A DNA stretch of 64,000 nucleotides from the NCBI GenBank assembly GCA_030268105.1, contig BSDZ01000009.1:434001-498000 (forward strand), given 5' to 3'. The position numbers and the translations under genes were made by a program. This DNA comes from Volvox africanus (lineage: Eukaryota > Chlorophyta > Chlorophyceae > Chlamydomonadales > Volvocaceae). Below, in pieces: positions 46,441 to 59,160 of this stretch. Numbering within the stretch: position 1 is the stretch's first letter; every line of letters begins with the position of its first letter. The notes beneath the pieces were generated by a model that saw only the letters and a program-made list of their open reading frames with translations, had not been told where the DNA came from and searched no databases.

Positions 46441-49043
46441 TATGTTGGACACAGCGTATGGAAGGGCTTCCTTAACACACTTCAGCTACCGCTCTACCAC
46501 TAGGATCACATGAACCCCGGGGACACCGCCAGCTCTGGATGAAAACGTAAATCACCTGACGGTTCGCCGAATGAAGGAGCCAACCGAGGAAAGCAGTTTC
46601 CACGCTTGCTGGGCTGGCGGGTGGGGTAGATGGGAGGGATTTCGGATTTTGTTGCCGTTTCGGAGAGTTTGTAACAACGCATCTGAGATCCAACCCGCCA
46701 GCCGCCAGCTTCAAAAGGCAGCGCAGAGCACTGTGTGCGAACCCGAACGTACATGGACGCGACTTGAGAGGGAGGAAGTGGATTGGTAGGCCGCGCAGAG
46801 AGACAGAGATGGCTATGGAGACACGTTATTCGAGGAAGGGCTTCAGCATTGGGAGGTAATGGATGCTGTGTTTATTGGATCCCGCGCTGGAGAGGCCCCG
46901 AGCGGTTAGTTCCTTGTCCTGACACGGCCGGTGAGCTGGGGACATCGGGGCTGTAGGTTTGTGTGAGCGGGATAGTGGTGGTGGCGGTGGAGGAGGTGGA
47001 GCTACTACACGAGTGCTCAGCTGCCGCCCCGTGAACCAGGGAGCAACAATGGCAGCAGCAGCAGCATTAACAAGAAAACAACTGGGGCACGAGCCTGGGG
47101 GCATTGGGGTTTGGGCTCACCACCTTTGAGGGAGGGGGGCTCAACACGCTAGGAGAGGTATCAACTGTGTGTGTGTAGGGAACACACGATGATCAGACGG
47201 AGGCTCGCGTGTGTGTGGGGGGGGGGGGGTAGGGGCCCCTTGGGTTCGATGTTGCTACTTATACGTTATAAGTGTTATGTACGATATGCAAAGGCAGATA
47301 AACATAGTTGTTTGTGTGCTGCTGGGTGGGTGGGTGCTATAGTGAGGCACAGAAGTTGTTTGACAGCCTTGGACCGATGTCGATAGATGGGTGCTGTGGG
47401 TGGGGAGGGGCGGTTCAGAGGTTATGATAAATGGAGGATGGAAGGAAAAGAGGAAGTTGGATGAACCTGCCGGTGGCTGACGTCTTAATGTGTGATGTCC
47501 TTTTTGCATGGTCAAGAGCTGAGCGACGGTGTTGATTTTTCAGGTGCATGTCGGGTTTTGGGGGTGGTTAGTATTCACATACTGCTGTGACTCGTGTTGG
47601 TGCTTACGCTGCACCCTGTTCGAAAGAAAAGAGGCCCCCGCTCCGAGGAATTATTTCTTTCTTTCGTCTCATTCTCTTTATACATGTAAAGCTCATCTCA
47701 ATACACACATCATCGTCTTGGGTTCCGAGATGGGAAGGGGACGGATTACGCCACAGGATGCAGACTTTTCTTAACCTATTCTCGCAGCGTGTGATGGGAA
47801 GAAGCCCGAAGGTCAGGAAGAGAGTCATCAAGGCAGGCTGTGACGAGCTGCTTCGCAGGGCTTCGCAGATGAATCGGCGAGACAACGACAGCTGCACGTT
47901 GGAGCGACTGGTGCACGTGCTTGGTGGTTGAATGAACGACTGGACAATAAGGTCGTCATCTTCACCGTGCAGTTTTTTGATCTGGTATTCCCATCCTTCG
48001 TACGTACCATCCTTCGATTGTATGTCACGGATTGACCCTAGTATACCTGCTTATCAACGCGCAGCCAAGTTCACTGGCATGGGCAGGGGATACAGCTGTC
48101 CTTTGTTTTGTGCAGAGCTGCAAGAAATTTATCCACGTTTCCCTGAAAGCTCCTAGTGGCTTGAAATTACAGGCTTGGAACCTGAGTTGTCTTTCTGTGG
48201 GCACGTGTTGACCAAGCTGCGATGTGGTGACTCCGATCGCGGGGTCGCCACAAGATTTTATGTAGTGATTACTAAGGATAGCAGGAAGATCATCTTCCAT
48301 CTGATGAGCAGCGAGTAGGGCCTTGACAGCGGCTCGCGACGCCGTGATGGGTACGGACTTTGGACTTATTTCCTTCACCACTCCACAAAAATGGTGGTGC
48401 TCAAGTAAAGCAAAAGATTCTAGGGGTGCTGCTGAGCGCAGCACGTGAACGCAGCACGTGCATCATGGATAGCCTGTCGAAAGCTTCCTAGCAGTGGGTC
48501 GCTGGTGGTATAGGAACGTCTCAAGTAATGGATCCTCCGGTGGATCCTCCAGGCATGGCACTTCTCATGGCAAAAATAAAAATGCCACAACAACCGTGTC
48601 CCGTGACTGTTTTCCTGCCTTATCAACCAACTCTTATGTCATAGTCACGCTGCAAGTACGTACGCAGGCAGAGCGCTCCGTTTACCACATATTCGTCGCC
48701 GATTTGAATATTTAACCTCCATGTGTTCCAGCTACTGATCGTCCTTAAGTAGTCCCTTGTAGAATCGTTACGATCAACTGCTTGTAACATTCCAGGCCTG
48801 GTGTACAATGTCGTGCAGAAGACGAGCGGTCGAACACCCCCACGAAATGCGGTGAGCTTTACGGATACCATGCAGTGCGCAGCCATTTTAAAATTGATAG
48901 GCCATTTTACTCTCACCGCAGAGTATTGAAATCACAGCGCCAGCCGCCTTCAGTGCTCAAGCCAAAGGGGATAGGCCTCATCACGATTGCAGAGCGTTGC
49001 AAAGTCAATCGTTGCCGCCTTTAAATTATCTTCGTGACACTTG
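46441..49043. other. Intergenic, no supported gene
   Basis: TGTAA at 46670-46674 may end the upstream gene. A poly-G run lies at about 47217-47229. Stretches at 47790-47930 and 48797-48850 look briefly exon-like (the latter has acceptor CCAG and donor GTGAGC), but they join to nothing. The NAGS promoter should lie near the right end. Confidence 0.35.
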
Positions 49044-52000
49044 ATGGTGACTGGCCTGCCGAGCCGTACTTTACGTGCGCAAGGTTCACCTTTGGCCCTG
49101 CCATCTCGGTATGGCTCTCGTGTAAGGCCGTTACCACCAGTTAAGGGAACAATACCGCGAGATGCACCTTCGGTATATGAGGTCGATACGAATGGAAAGA
49201 GCGGAACTTCAACACTAACGCTTGACGGGAACGGAAGCTCAACAAATGGGCAGTCCGCGCAAGCCTCATCGGGCTTATCAAAGCAGGACTTTGCCAAGTT
49301 TGTTCAGTTTTTTCGTCAGGCTTCACCCTACGTGGAAGGCCATCGCGGGAAGACTTTTGTGATTGTTGTTCCCGGGAATGTAAGGATTCAAGCTGTTTCA
49401 CCGCCGCTGAAGAAAACTACGACTCGAACTCCTTAGCTGGTTAATTCTTACAGGTATCCGCAAACCGGACTCTTCTTCAAAGTATTATGGCCGACATCGC
49501 CCTGCTCCACGGTAGGGTTTTCATTGACCGTGCATGGAGACCGGTGCCAAAGCGACACCAAAGTTACTAATCCGTCCATTACAGGACTTGGCGTGAATCT
49601 TGTCCTTGTCGTTGGTGTTCAACAGCAAATAGACATCATGCTCAGGGAGCGTAACATGACCCCGAAGTACGTGGGTGGATATCGCATAACAGACCGGGAG
49701 GTCATGCGCATAGCCATTGAAGCAGCCGGGCAAGTTCGGACAACGTGCGAGCAGTTTCTTAGCAAGGTACGGGCAAAAGGGGGAGCAAAGGCCGTGAGAG
49801 CGAAAAAAACGTTTGACACAGTCCTGAAAAGCACGCCTCTTTAGGTATTCAGTTGTAATCCTCATGCGATTTGTATGATAATGTTTTCCGTAACCTCTAG
49901 GCGAATGTTTTCCGCGTGCTGTCCTCCATACGTGTTTGCGTGCATATACGGCAACACCACCTGAACCATGCAGGTTACTCTGAAATATGACCCACTGCTT
50001 ATGTCCCTAGTCCGCCTAGTGCTTTAATCCGTCTTTGATACCTCTGCCAACCCCTCTGTCACTGCATACGCAGGGTCCCGCCATTCCCATGTTCCGGAGG
50101 CACACGAAGGGCGACCGGGAAGTGCATTTTGAACCAGCACTGCGCGTCATCTCCGGGAATTACATTACTGCTAAACGGCGCGGAGTGCTGGAGGGAGTGG
50201 ACTTTGGACTGACGGGCGAGGTAGGGGAGATGCAGTAGGCAGAGAGTAACGTGTAGCATCCACACATGCACCGTGTAAGACGTGTGTCTTACCTTGCAAC
50301 ACGCGGTTTTACAACACAGGTTCGGTTCGTACTGAAGGACGACATCCGGCGACAATTGGACTCGGGCAACATCGTGATGCTGTCGAACATTGGTATGTCT
50401 CCTTTTACGGGATCTTGAGCTCCTTAAGAGTCAGGGGACTCTTGATAGTGGTGATGGGGTTTTAAATTTAGGGTGTTTCGGTTTGTGGGGTTTCGCCGTA
50501 CGTATTCAGCAGATTTGGGTTTGGGGCCGTGCGGTACTGGAAGTTGTTGTTGGAAGCTGGAGGTTGTAGGACACATTGGGAGCTCGGGAGCTCGCGCGGA
50601 CACATCGGGTGCAGGAGCTAAGAGATGGAATACGGCCGAAGGCACTCTCTGGAAGTGGGAGAGCAGCGTCAGCATCAGAGGGAGGCGATGCGTTTCATAC
50701 TTCTCCGTGCGCTCCAGATACCAGCTGTGCGCAATCCAGGACTGCAGGCGTCATGATGGGGGCAATAATAACAATACGGGTATTAGTAGCAGAAACAGCA
50801 ACAGTAGGGGAGGCAGGCAGAGCGCACAGCAACTTCAGAAGAGCTTTAGCATAGCAGCTGGGGGAGAAGGAGGAGCAGGCGTGAGGCTTCGTGCTTGCGG
50901 GGCTTGCATGCGTGGTGAGATGCTGCAACAGCAGCAGGAGCAGCAGGCGGTAGCACAGGAGCTGGCATCTGCCGCCGCCAGGTGCAGACGCAGCATAAGA
51001 CGCGCATCATATCGCCTTAGTAGCCGCTGTTGTAGCGCCGCCATTTTGGGGTCCGTGTCCCGATCTTCCTCAACCCACAAGAGGTGATCGCGGTGCTGGA
51101 TGACACCGCTGCGGTTATCAATATCCGCATTGCAACTGTCGTATCGGGAGCCCCAGGAGACCCCAGGAGACATACTGGCAGGGTTTGTCTGGCAGGGTCC
51201 GTAGTTTGCCTGACAGCTGCCCTTCCGCCTCTCGCCGGCCGCGTAGGATTCACCGCAGCCGGGGAAGTGCTCAACTGCAACACCTACGACGTTGGGTTGC
51301 ATGCCGCTTGCGAGGTAGGACGACAGTCGTTTCGGGGTTGGGCAGCGGGTGCTCGTCCCGTGCGTGTCCCCTGCAATACCTTGCTCATTGCGCCGGGACT
51401 TGAAGTCCATGTATGCGCCATTTGCGCACTTGGAATCCAGGCTGCGTTCTGGCTGCATAGGTGGGGACGTGGTGGCCGCTATCCACCCGCATTCCTCATC
51501 ATACCTACACTTCTGTATTCGTGTGCGCCCGAGTTGGCGCTGTCCCTGGCCTGGGCCTCCTCACCGCCCGCACTCCTCGTCGCTCAACCGATTGCAGCTG
51601 GACGCTGACAAGCTGTTCTTCCTGCATCTGGACGAGGTGGCAGCGCTCAATCTGCCGCAGTGGTTGCCATTGTCAGAGGCGCAGAACATGTTGTTGGGCA
51701 AGCTGCAGGTGAGTGGCCGTCAGCGCGAGGAAGGGGCTCCTAATGAAACTCACATAACCTGACAGAGGGAGGGGTGACACCGAAACCGGCGCCGGACGGA
51801 GCAAGCGGGCAGACACACAGATGGGGCCAACCAATCCGCCCATCAGAATGTCCGGCACAAGCGGCGATACCGTCCGTCGGGGGAATGACATGCCACGTGC
51901 CTTGTAACCCTCCCCTTATGCGATGTGTCAGTTACGAAGTCCTCCCCATCTCGAATCCCGTTTGTCTACTCTCCCCTTACCACACATGCACACACACGCA

Positions 52001-54853
52001 CAGAACTCTATTAGCGCGCAGCAGATGATAGCTCTGCGCGCGACCATGGATCCGAGGTTGCCGGCGGAGCCAGCATCCGCGTACGGCGCCGCAACATCTC
52101 TGTCGCCGACGCAGCTACGAGCTTATCAGGCCATGAAACGCGAAGAACTGGTTGTGGATTTAGACATTTGGTCAGCACAGGGCTTTCCCACTGCCGTGTC
52201 AACTTGCGTCGTGGCGTGCTGCAGAGGTGAGGATAAGGGTGGGAGGGGGAGCCGAGACGAAGAGTGGGGGCGGACGTGGTTGGACTGAAGGAAGTGGAGC
52301 AGAACTGCTTCCTGGATAGTGCCGTGGTGCGGATGCTCAGGTCAATGCACCGTGCAGCCGCTTACCTACAAATTCCTTATTCATGTTTCCTTTTCCTGTC
52401 CCGTTCCGATGGGGTGGAACTGTGCTTTATTGCATCTATGCACTCTCCTCCCCCGTCCCTTCCAATGCCAGCACCAGAATTCCTTTCATTTGCCTCCCTC
52501 CTCCCTCCTCCCTCCTCCCTCCTCCCTCCTCCCTCCTCCCTCCTCCCTCCTCCCTCCTCCCTCCTCCCTCCTCCCTCCTCCCTCCTCCCTCCTCCCTCCT
52601 CCCTCCTCCTCCCTCCTCCCTCCTCCCTCCTCCCTCCTCCCTCCTCCCTCCTCCCTCCTCCCTCCTCCCTCCTCCCTCCTCCCTCCTCCCTCCTCCCTCC
52701 TCCCTCCTCCCTCCTCCCTCCTCCCTCCTCCCTCCTCCCTCCTCCCTCCTCCCTCCTCCCTCCTCCCTCCTCCCTCCTCCCTCCTCCCTCCTCCCTCCTC
52801 CCTCCTCCCTCCTCCCTCCTCCCTCCTCCCTCCTCCCTCCTCCCTCCTCCCTCCTCCCTCCTCCCTCCTCCCTCCTCCCTCCTCCCTCCTCCCTCCTCCC
52901 TCCTCCCTCCTCCCTCCTCCCTCCTCCCTCCTCCCTCCTCCCTCCTCCCTCCTCCCTCCTCCCTCCTCCCTCCTCCCTCCTCCCTCCTCCCTCCTCCCTC
53001 CTCCCTCCTCCCTCCTCCCTCCTCCCTCCTCCCTCCTCCCTCCTCCCTCCTCCCTCCTCCCTCCTCCCTCCTCCCTCCTCCCTCCTCCCTCCTCCCTCCT
53101 CCCTCCTCCCTCCTCCCTCCTCCCTCCTCCCTCCTCCCTCCTCCCTCCTCCCTCCTCCCTCCTCCCGGGGTGGTGCTGACTCAGGCGTGAAACGAGCTCA
53201 CTTGTTGGACGCTCGAATCGATGGTGGGCTACTGCTGGAGCTCTACTCGCGGGACGGTGTGGGCACCATGATATCCGCGGATTTCTATGAAGGTAAGGAG
53301 TTGAGCCGAGGAGGATTGAGCCGAACAGAGTGCCGATGTTGCGGCTCACGTTGCGGTCGGGGTGTAAGGATGGGATACATAACGGATCCAAGCACAGCAA
53401 TCATTCCGGGTGGGCTGGGGTAGGGTTAGTTCCCGGGTCGGGATGAAGGGAGGCACCCTGTTCGTTCATTCTATTTGCTGTCTTCCCATCTTGTAAATTT
53501 GCTCCTCTGGTTTGCCGTGAATGACTGCCAACCTGCTTTGACAGAAGCCTCCCATTCTTCCTCCATTTACAACAGCTTTACTAGGATTTACCATTACATC
53601 GACAAACCTTAACTTCGTCGCTCTTTTCGGTCGTGTGGATCATCAGCCCACCCCGCCTCCGCACGCGTCTTCAGGTATCCGCAAGGCGCTCCCCAACGAC
53701 CTTGACGGTTTGGTGGCCCTCCTGGATCCTCTGGAGAAGGCGGGCAACCTGGTGAAGCGGACGAGGGAGGAGCTGGCGGACCTCGTACCCAGCTTCACGG
53801 TAAGGCGGAGAGAGGCGCCGGCGGCACCATCCGTCAATCACCGCTAACCTCGATCTCCTCACATCGCGCTGCATACTGGATCTAGTTACAGCACGTCAAG
53901 GCCTTGCGCTGAACCGCAGAGTGCCCCATCGCACCGTTACTGCACCCCATCATGTGCAGTGCTTCCCGACCTTGCTGCAGTTCACACTACGCTACTTGCC
54001 ATCCAACCGGGTCACAACATTACCCTCGCACGTATCACCCCACCCTCGCACGTGAGAGACAGGACATCACGACATGACACATCGCAGGTCATTGAGCGCG
54101 ACAACCGCATCCTGGGCGCCGCGCTGCTGCTGGACCTGGGCCAGACCCCAGACGGTGTCACCGTGGCGGAGGTGGGCGCCTTCTGTGTGGACCCCATCTA
54201 CCGGTGAGGGGACTTCTGCGTGGATAGGCTTGGGAGCTGGGACCGGGGAGTATGGGTAGCGGGGGCAGCAGTGGAGGTTGGACACAGCCCCCCTCGGGGC
54301 TTTAACCGCACCCCGCTTCCTCCTTCGGTAGCTGATGACCATGGTTTTTACCAATAGAGGAGTGATGTCAGCTGTCAAGGTGTTGGCTGTTAGGGATGAA
54401 GCTCCGGTGGGGCAGCGCTCACCTCCCCCCCTGTTACGCGTCTCCAATATATCTCTTTGGTTTTTAAGGAAGCATTCAGGGCCGTTGCGGTAGGGTTTGC
54501 GGAAGACTGTTTCCCGTCTTATCCCGCGTCTGCCGGTTTGTGTGTGTGTGTGTGTATGGCGCACGCCCCCCACGCACTACAGAGGCAGTGGCCGGGGCGA
54601 CTCGCTGTTGGATTATGTGGAGCAAGACGCCCGGGGTCATGGCATCCAGCGCCTGGTGCTGCTCACCACCCGTACCGCTGACTGGTTCGAGCAGCGGGAC
54701 TTCCGATGGCAGGGCGCCGCCTACGCCAGCGAGCTGCTGCCGCTGTCGCGACGCGCGAGGATCAATCCGTTGCGCAATAGCCAGCTGTATGTGAAGAATC
54801 TCGAGGCCCCTGCGGACGACCATGTCGCCCCGGGGAAGAGAATCGGGTTTTAA
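49044..54853 (+). CDS. NAGS: N-acetylglutamate synthase (NAGS), plastid
   Basis: Acetylates glutamate with acetyl-CoA, the first step of arginine synthesis. Exons: 49044-49379, 49454-49511, 49585-49766, 50074-50220, 50320-50392, 51247-51314, 51598-51708, 52004-52226, 53185-53292, 53675-53799, 54088-54203, 54583-54853, exactly 606 codons with TAA. Residues 1-50 form a transit peptide (LPSRTLRAQGSPLALPSRYG). An amino-acid-kinase domain follows at about 85-330: FVQFFRQASPYVEGHRGKTF, SIMADIALLHGLGVNLVLV, RRGVLEGVDFGLTGEV, LDSGNIVMLSNIG and GEVLNCNTYDVG. The GNAT domain spans about 430-590: VKRAHLLDARIDGGLLLELY, then VGAFCVDPIYRGSGRGDSLL with the acetyl-CoA loop R-G-S-G-R-G, then LVLLTTRTADWFEQRDF. 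This is the ArgA/plant fusion type. The kinase-like half lacks kinase activity in this family and usually binds the arginine feedback signal. An in-frame stop at 49035 supports the chosen ATG. Confidence 0.94.
52493..53166. repeat. 674-bp array of a 7-bp unit, (CCTCCCT)n
   Basis: About 96 nearly perfect copies of CCTCCCT in the NAGS intron between 52227 and 53184. A single irregular unit lies at about 52603-52613. Because 7 is not a multiple of 3, every forward frame is open and reads PPSSLLP; these frames are artefacts. The other strand is (AGGGAGG)n, able to form G-quadruplexes. Confidence 0.97.
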
Positions 54854-57146
54854 TTCGGCGGAGATGCGGGGAGGGGGTTGTGCAAGAGCTGTTGTGGGAA
54901 TGTAAGGGTGCAGTAGAGGTGCGGTTCTGAAATAACGAATTGGCGTGTGGCTCTGATCCTGTAGGGGTGCGCTTCCACTTGGATTAGTCGGGGAGGGATG
55001 AATTGCCCTTCGTGGATATTACATGAGAGTTGTGAAGGAGGGGTGGATCGGGCTCTACCTTGAGATTGATGAGATGTGATGCAGAGAGGCAGCCCTTCGC
55101 GACTCCCGAAGACTTCATCGGTCCCTTTATCTGGTGGATATATGAGTTTTTATCATGCATCCATTTCCTCCAGCCCGGCGTGTTGCAGATCAGAGCGCGG
55201 GTTATGAGGTTGGGACGGGGGTGGGTTATTATGGGACTGCGGTGAGGATGAGTTTGTGTAGCTGTAAACTGCGTCCGCTCCTGTACGGTGTTTCTTATAA
55301 CGTTGCCGCTAGCATGGCCCGCTATCGTTAGGTGACTGACTGGCTGGCTGTCAAAAATGAAAATTAAATTATTCTGGCGCAAGTTCGCTGCTGTTGTTAC
55401 CGGTGAGGAGGTTGGTACGGTGGGGCAGGGCCCTAATTGCCCCGCGGGAGGGGCCTTGGATGAGAATATGGGTGCGATCGGGGGGGCGATGTATAGCGCG
55501 CCCCAAGTTCGGCTAGCTGGTGGGTCGGTGCCAGGTCTGCATAGGCCTGCGGGCGGGCCCTCGATAAGTGTTCGTACAAGGGAGGTGATTGGTGGTGAGT
55601 AGAGAGGAAGAAAAGAGAGGTTAGGCGGTGGTCGCATCTCGAAATCAAACAAAAGGGACCGTAAGGCATTTGAAAGCTCCAACCAACATGCGCCGAAGCG
55701 CTTTTTGGTGGTGGGGGAGGGGAGAGGCAAGGAGCTTGCCTCCTAAGAGGTTCAGTGTGTGTATATGTATGTGTGCGTGTGTGCTTGTCTGTGTGGAAAT
55801 TAAGGCGTATGAATGCTACTCACAGTTTCAATTGATTTCCTTGCTGAGGTACGTAGTTGTGGATATCCTCCGGCGGCCATTCTTTCGACTGCTGCCCCTA
55901 AAACCCATTTCCAGTGTTCGGCTGTATCCTTCCAGATGGCGTCTGCACCTTTCCAAAAATGCAATCCACCTACTCGATTGAGCACATTTTCTTGATAGCT
56001 CGTTTGTACGGCATCCAGCGCACCCCTCGTCAGTCGGGATAAGAGGGATACGTACTAGATACTGGCTGTGTGCTCTGCCACAAAAGACCCGACTGTCACC
56101 TCCAAGCCGGCTGTGACCCGTGGCCCGAACTGTAGGGGTACCTGGACGTCCTTTCGTGCCTACACCCTTCCGAAGTGTTTTCTGAAGTCAGCCCCAGCCT
56201 TCGCTTTCGCGCGTTGTGAGTGGCTCTGTACCATTCTACATCATTATACAGGGGACACGGCCTGCTTCATCACGACGAGGTTCCCTTGGCCGTAAAGGAT
56301 TAGCACCCGCTCATCGTTCCATCCCCTGCCATTCCGCATACGCCCAGTGCTGGTGGTTCGGAAGCGAAAAGAAAACAGAGGAACGTTCCCCTGAGGTCAG
56401 CTTCGAGGTCCACACCTCTGACTCATGTCATGTCATGTCACCCATTTGCCGAAATTCTCACCGGCCGCTTTACAGTCCCCGCTCTATTTGGTCCCCATAC
56501 ACACGTCCAACTTTGTATCTCCCCAGCTCGGGCTTCTAACCGACTGGGCGTCCATCCAGTCCATGGCATCCAGTGCTTTTTCGGTATCGTGATTCTCATT
56601 TTGGATACAGGTTAAAGAACGAAAACCTCTTTTTTTGTTACGGTGGTTGCAAAGTTACATCGGTAGAAAAGGGCTAGGGGGCCTTTTGCGCCCCCGCACA
56701 ACATGAAAAACCCTGAATACCAGCTTGCCTCGGATTTTAGAATTTTTTAGTTTCACCAAATGGATGGATCCCCTTCATTCCCCTTCTTCAGCTGGAGGTG
56801 GCTGATTAAACGACTGCGACAGAGTTTGATCGGGGGTTAAGGCGTGGGTTGTGGTTAGGATGACCTGGGCGTTTAGCGAGGGTGAAGGCAAGGTAGAACG
56901 GGGAGAACGGGGCCAAATACACGCACAAAAGTTAGTACTATTTCGGGGAAGCCGGTTCTCTTTTACATTCCCACAGTAGCGGCGGGCGCTCATCACAAAA
57001 ATACAAATACACATACAAACATAAAGATGTAAGCATACACACACACACACCTCGCATCGTCCTCCCCGGCTCCCTTCTCCTCCATCACGTGGACCATGCG
57101 GTTAGAGTGATACGGACGCAATGCGGCCTCACGACCTGGACGAGCA
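54854..57146. other. NAGS 3' flank and intergenic DNA
   Basis: TGTAA occurs at 54901-54905, 48 nt past the NAGS stop. The minus strand is open from 54984 to 55730 (248 codons), Pro-rich and without similarity to any family I know. Part of the plus strand (55357-55602) is open as well. I do not accept either as a gene without more evidence. Confidence 0.3.
54901..54905 (+). terminator. Possible TGTAA poly(A) signal of NAGS
   Basis: TGTAA shortly after the NAGS stop. It is quite close for an algal 3' UTR, so a later copy may be used instead. Confidence 0.35.
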
Positions 57147-57469
57147 CTACCTTGGCGGTCCGCAGCTTGGAAGTACCCACCTTGTTGCCTTGTGAGTCCG
57201 TCCACTTGTTCCCTCGGGTACCACCACAGCGACGTTCAAGCCGGCCGCCAGCGCCGCCTCCACCTCCTTCACATGCTCCAGGCTGGCTAGATGCATCTCG
57301 CTCATCACCACCACCATGTCCGCAATGATGTGCGCCGAGTCACTGGAGGCGGTCCGGTAGGAAGAGGGGAGGAGGATATGAGACAGAGTGTGGAGTTCGG
57401 GTGGGCAACAGGGCGAATCCTCGAGATCTGGCATTGCGGTTGTTGAGGAACACAAAATAACTAACCACC

Positions 57470-57501
<32 letters not shown>

Positions 57502-57725
57502 ACGGTGATGCAACTGGGAGGGGGAGGGGGAAGGGGCTTGGCTGGCATCTCAATGACTTAACCTGGACCGCCACAAAAACGATCACACACACACACGTGT
57601 CCCGGGAGTGGTGTGTGAGTACGAGTGTGAGAGGGATACCAAATTTTAAGCTACCGTTACCTGAACTGTGAATCGATAAATGCAGGCACCCCCTGGAGCA
57701 CCAGCATCGGGTGCAGCGTGAACAT
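57147..57725 (-). CDS. Small two-exon protein of unknown function
   Basis: Exons 57725-57661 and 57342-57147 join in phase (AG|T) to give 86 aa. The sequence begins MFTLHPMLVLQGVPAFIDSQ, continues DSAHIIADMVVVMSEMHLAS, EHVKEVEAALAAGLNVAVVV, and ends in a basic tail SGRTHKATRW...GPPR. The splice, with donor GTAACG and acceptor CCAG, keeps a protein-like alpha/beta pattern across the junction, which is the main support. The tail may be wrong: AACAAG|GTGGGT at about 57177 could be a donor leading to further exons. No family was recognised. Nothing was seen between this gene and 58152 other than a GGGA microsatellite. Confidence 0.38.
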
Positions 57726-57756
57726 CGCGAATTGATGTGCATCGGCCCGGTGGAGG

Positions 57757-57791
57757 AAGGGAGGGAGGGAGGGAGGGAGGGAGGGAGGGAA
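57757..57791. repeat. (GGGA)n microsatellite
   Basis: About eight GGGA units just upstream of the small minus-strand gene. Confidence 0.9.
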
Positions 57792-58152
57792 GATCACAAG
57801 GCGTTAATTGATTTACTATGTTGGCGGCCGTCAGCTGGTGGGGGCTCACTCCGCTGGTGATGCGTGCTCCCGATGTGTTGGTTGTGCTGCTGCTGTGCTG
57901 TGCTGTGCCGCTGAGGCCAGGCACTTGCCGCTGGTTGCTTGACGGTGCCCACGAGGTCTTGTTGACGTCCTCGGAATCACCTGTGTATCCGTACATCGTA
58001 GCAACAATATTCGCCTGGATGCATCGATTGCTGCTGGCAACCGACCTTCCGGCGCACTGATTTTACCAGCCTCGTATGTGTGTGTAGGATAGGGGGGTAC
58101 ATCACCCGTGGCCACTAACCTGGCAGTCCCTACCTTCCCCGGTGTTTCGGGG

Positions 58153-59057
58153 CACCCTCATCCAGTCTCCCATGCCGACTTCTCCGAAATCAGTGGTTTT
58201 CCCAGGTTCAGCACCCACCACCAGCATCCAGCGGAATCTGCCGAATCAACTAAGGCGTCAACTCCGCAAACTCGTATGTATGGCTGCCATGGAGGGAGGT
58301 TCCAAAAGGTGGAAGTGGATGCTTCAAGATTAATTCTGATAAAATTTGCCATTTGTTTCCTTTGGTAACTCTAATGAGGCCAGAGTTGGGGACGTAGTAA
58401 TTGCTATAGGTAATTCTCTTGGTTTTGGCGGGTTAAAACAACTCCAAAATCTAGACATAATAAGCAAATTGCCATCTCGGGATCCAGGGTCTCCTGTCAG
58501 CGGCAATGAGGCCACAATGTGATGTACGGCTTAGTGGCTTTGTAAAAGTTAGAACACTGACAACACAGTGAGTTGCTGACAGACAGGGATAATAGGGAAA
58601 ACACGATCCCCTAACGGGACTTCCAGTCCGCACTGGCACTATGTCCTTCATTTCGCTTGCTAAGGCCAGGAAGATCTTCGTCCTGAGTTTACAACCTGAA
58701 TGAATGGAAGTGCCGGAAATTTGACTTCCACGGACATTTTCAGCTAAGTAACATAAGGTGGGGTGCATTTACAGAAGGTGGATTGAGAGTGTCGCCGGGC
58801 GTGATACTAAAGGGCCCCTAGAGTTCCAAGTTCCAGGTTCTACCCCGACTGAGAGCGGGCCAAAGACCCTAATGTTATGGGCAGGGTGCCCCCATGTCGA
58901 TGGACGGTGTCGACCCCAAAGTGACCTACGAGCTGACTAGTAGCGGAGTTGACGCCTTAGTTGATTCGGCAGATTCCGCTGGATGCTGGTGGTGGGTGCT
59001 GAACCTGGGAAAACCACTGATTTCGGAGAAGTCGGCATGGGAGACTGGATGAGGGTG
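58153..59057. mobile_element. Foldback / MITE-like element with 115-bp perfect inverted ends
   Basis: 58153-58267 and 58943-59057 are exact reverse complements over 115 bp (left end caccctcatccagtctccca; inner end gtcaactccgc). The roughly 675-bp interior shows no transposase. Neither arm is bounded by an obvious target-site duplication; the right arm is followed at once by a tandem duplication with telomere-like motifs. Perfect arms suggest a recent insertion or ongoing gene conversion between the arms. It looks like a non-autonomous DNA transposon. Confidence 0.75.
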
Positions 59058-59058
59058 A

Positions 59059-59160
59059 TTAGGATTCAAGGTTTAGGGTTTTAGGGTTGATAATTATTAC
59101 CCAAAGCACCGTTAGGATTCAAGGTTTAGGGTTTTAGGGTTGATAATTATTACCCAAAGC
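59059..59160. repeat. Tandem duplication (53-bp period) with telomere-like core
   Basis: Two identical 49-bp copies, 59059-59107 and 59112-59160, each containing GGTTTAGGGTTTTAGGGTT, separated by 4 bp. They directly abut the foldback element. Confidence 0.9.

Noticed and set aside
52264..52338. Exon-like stretch (VVGLKEVEQNCFLDSAVVRM).
   Set aside because: Exons 52004-52226 and 53185-53292 already join in phase and give the continuous NAGS sequence, so no extra exon is needed.
52264..53423. Long PPSSLLP-repeat proteins in all three plus frames and a GGRREEG protein on the minus strand.
   Set aside because: They are forced by a 7-bp tandem repeat and lie in the NAGS intron.
54984..55730. 248-codon minus-strand frame.
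   Set aside because: No family similarity, no supporting splice sites, and a plus-strand frame of similar quality overlaps it.
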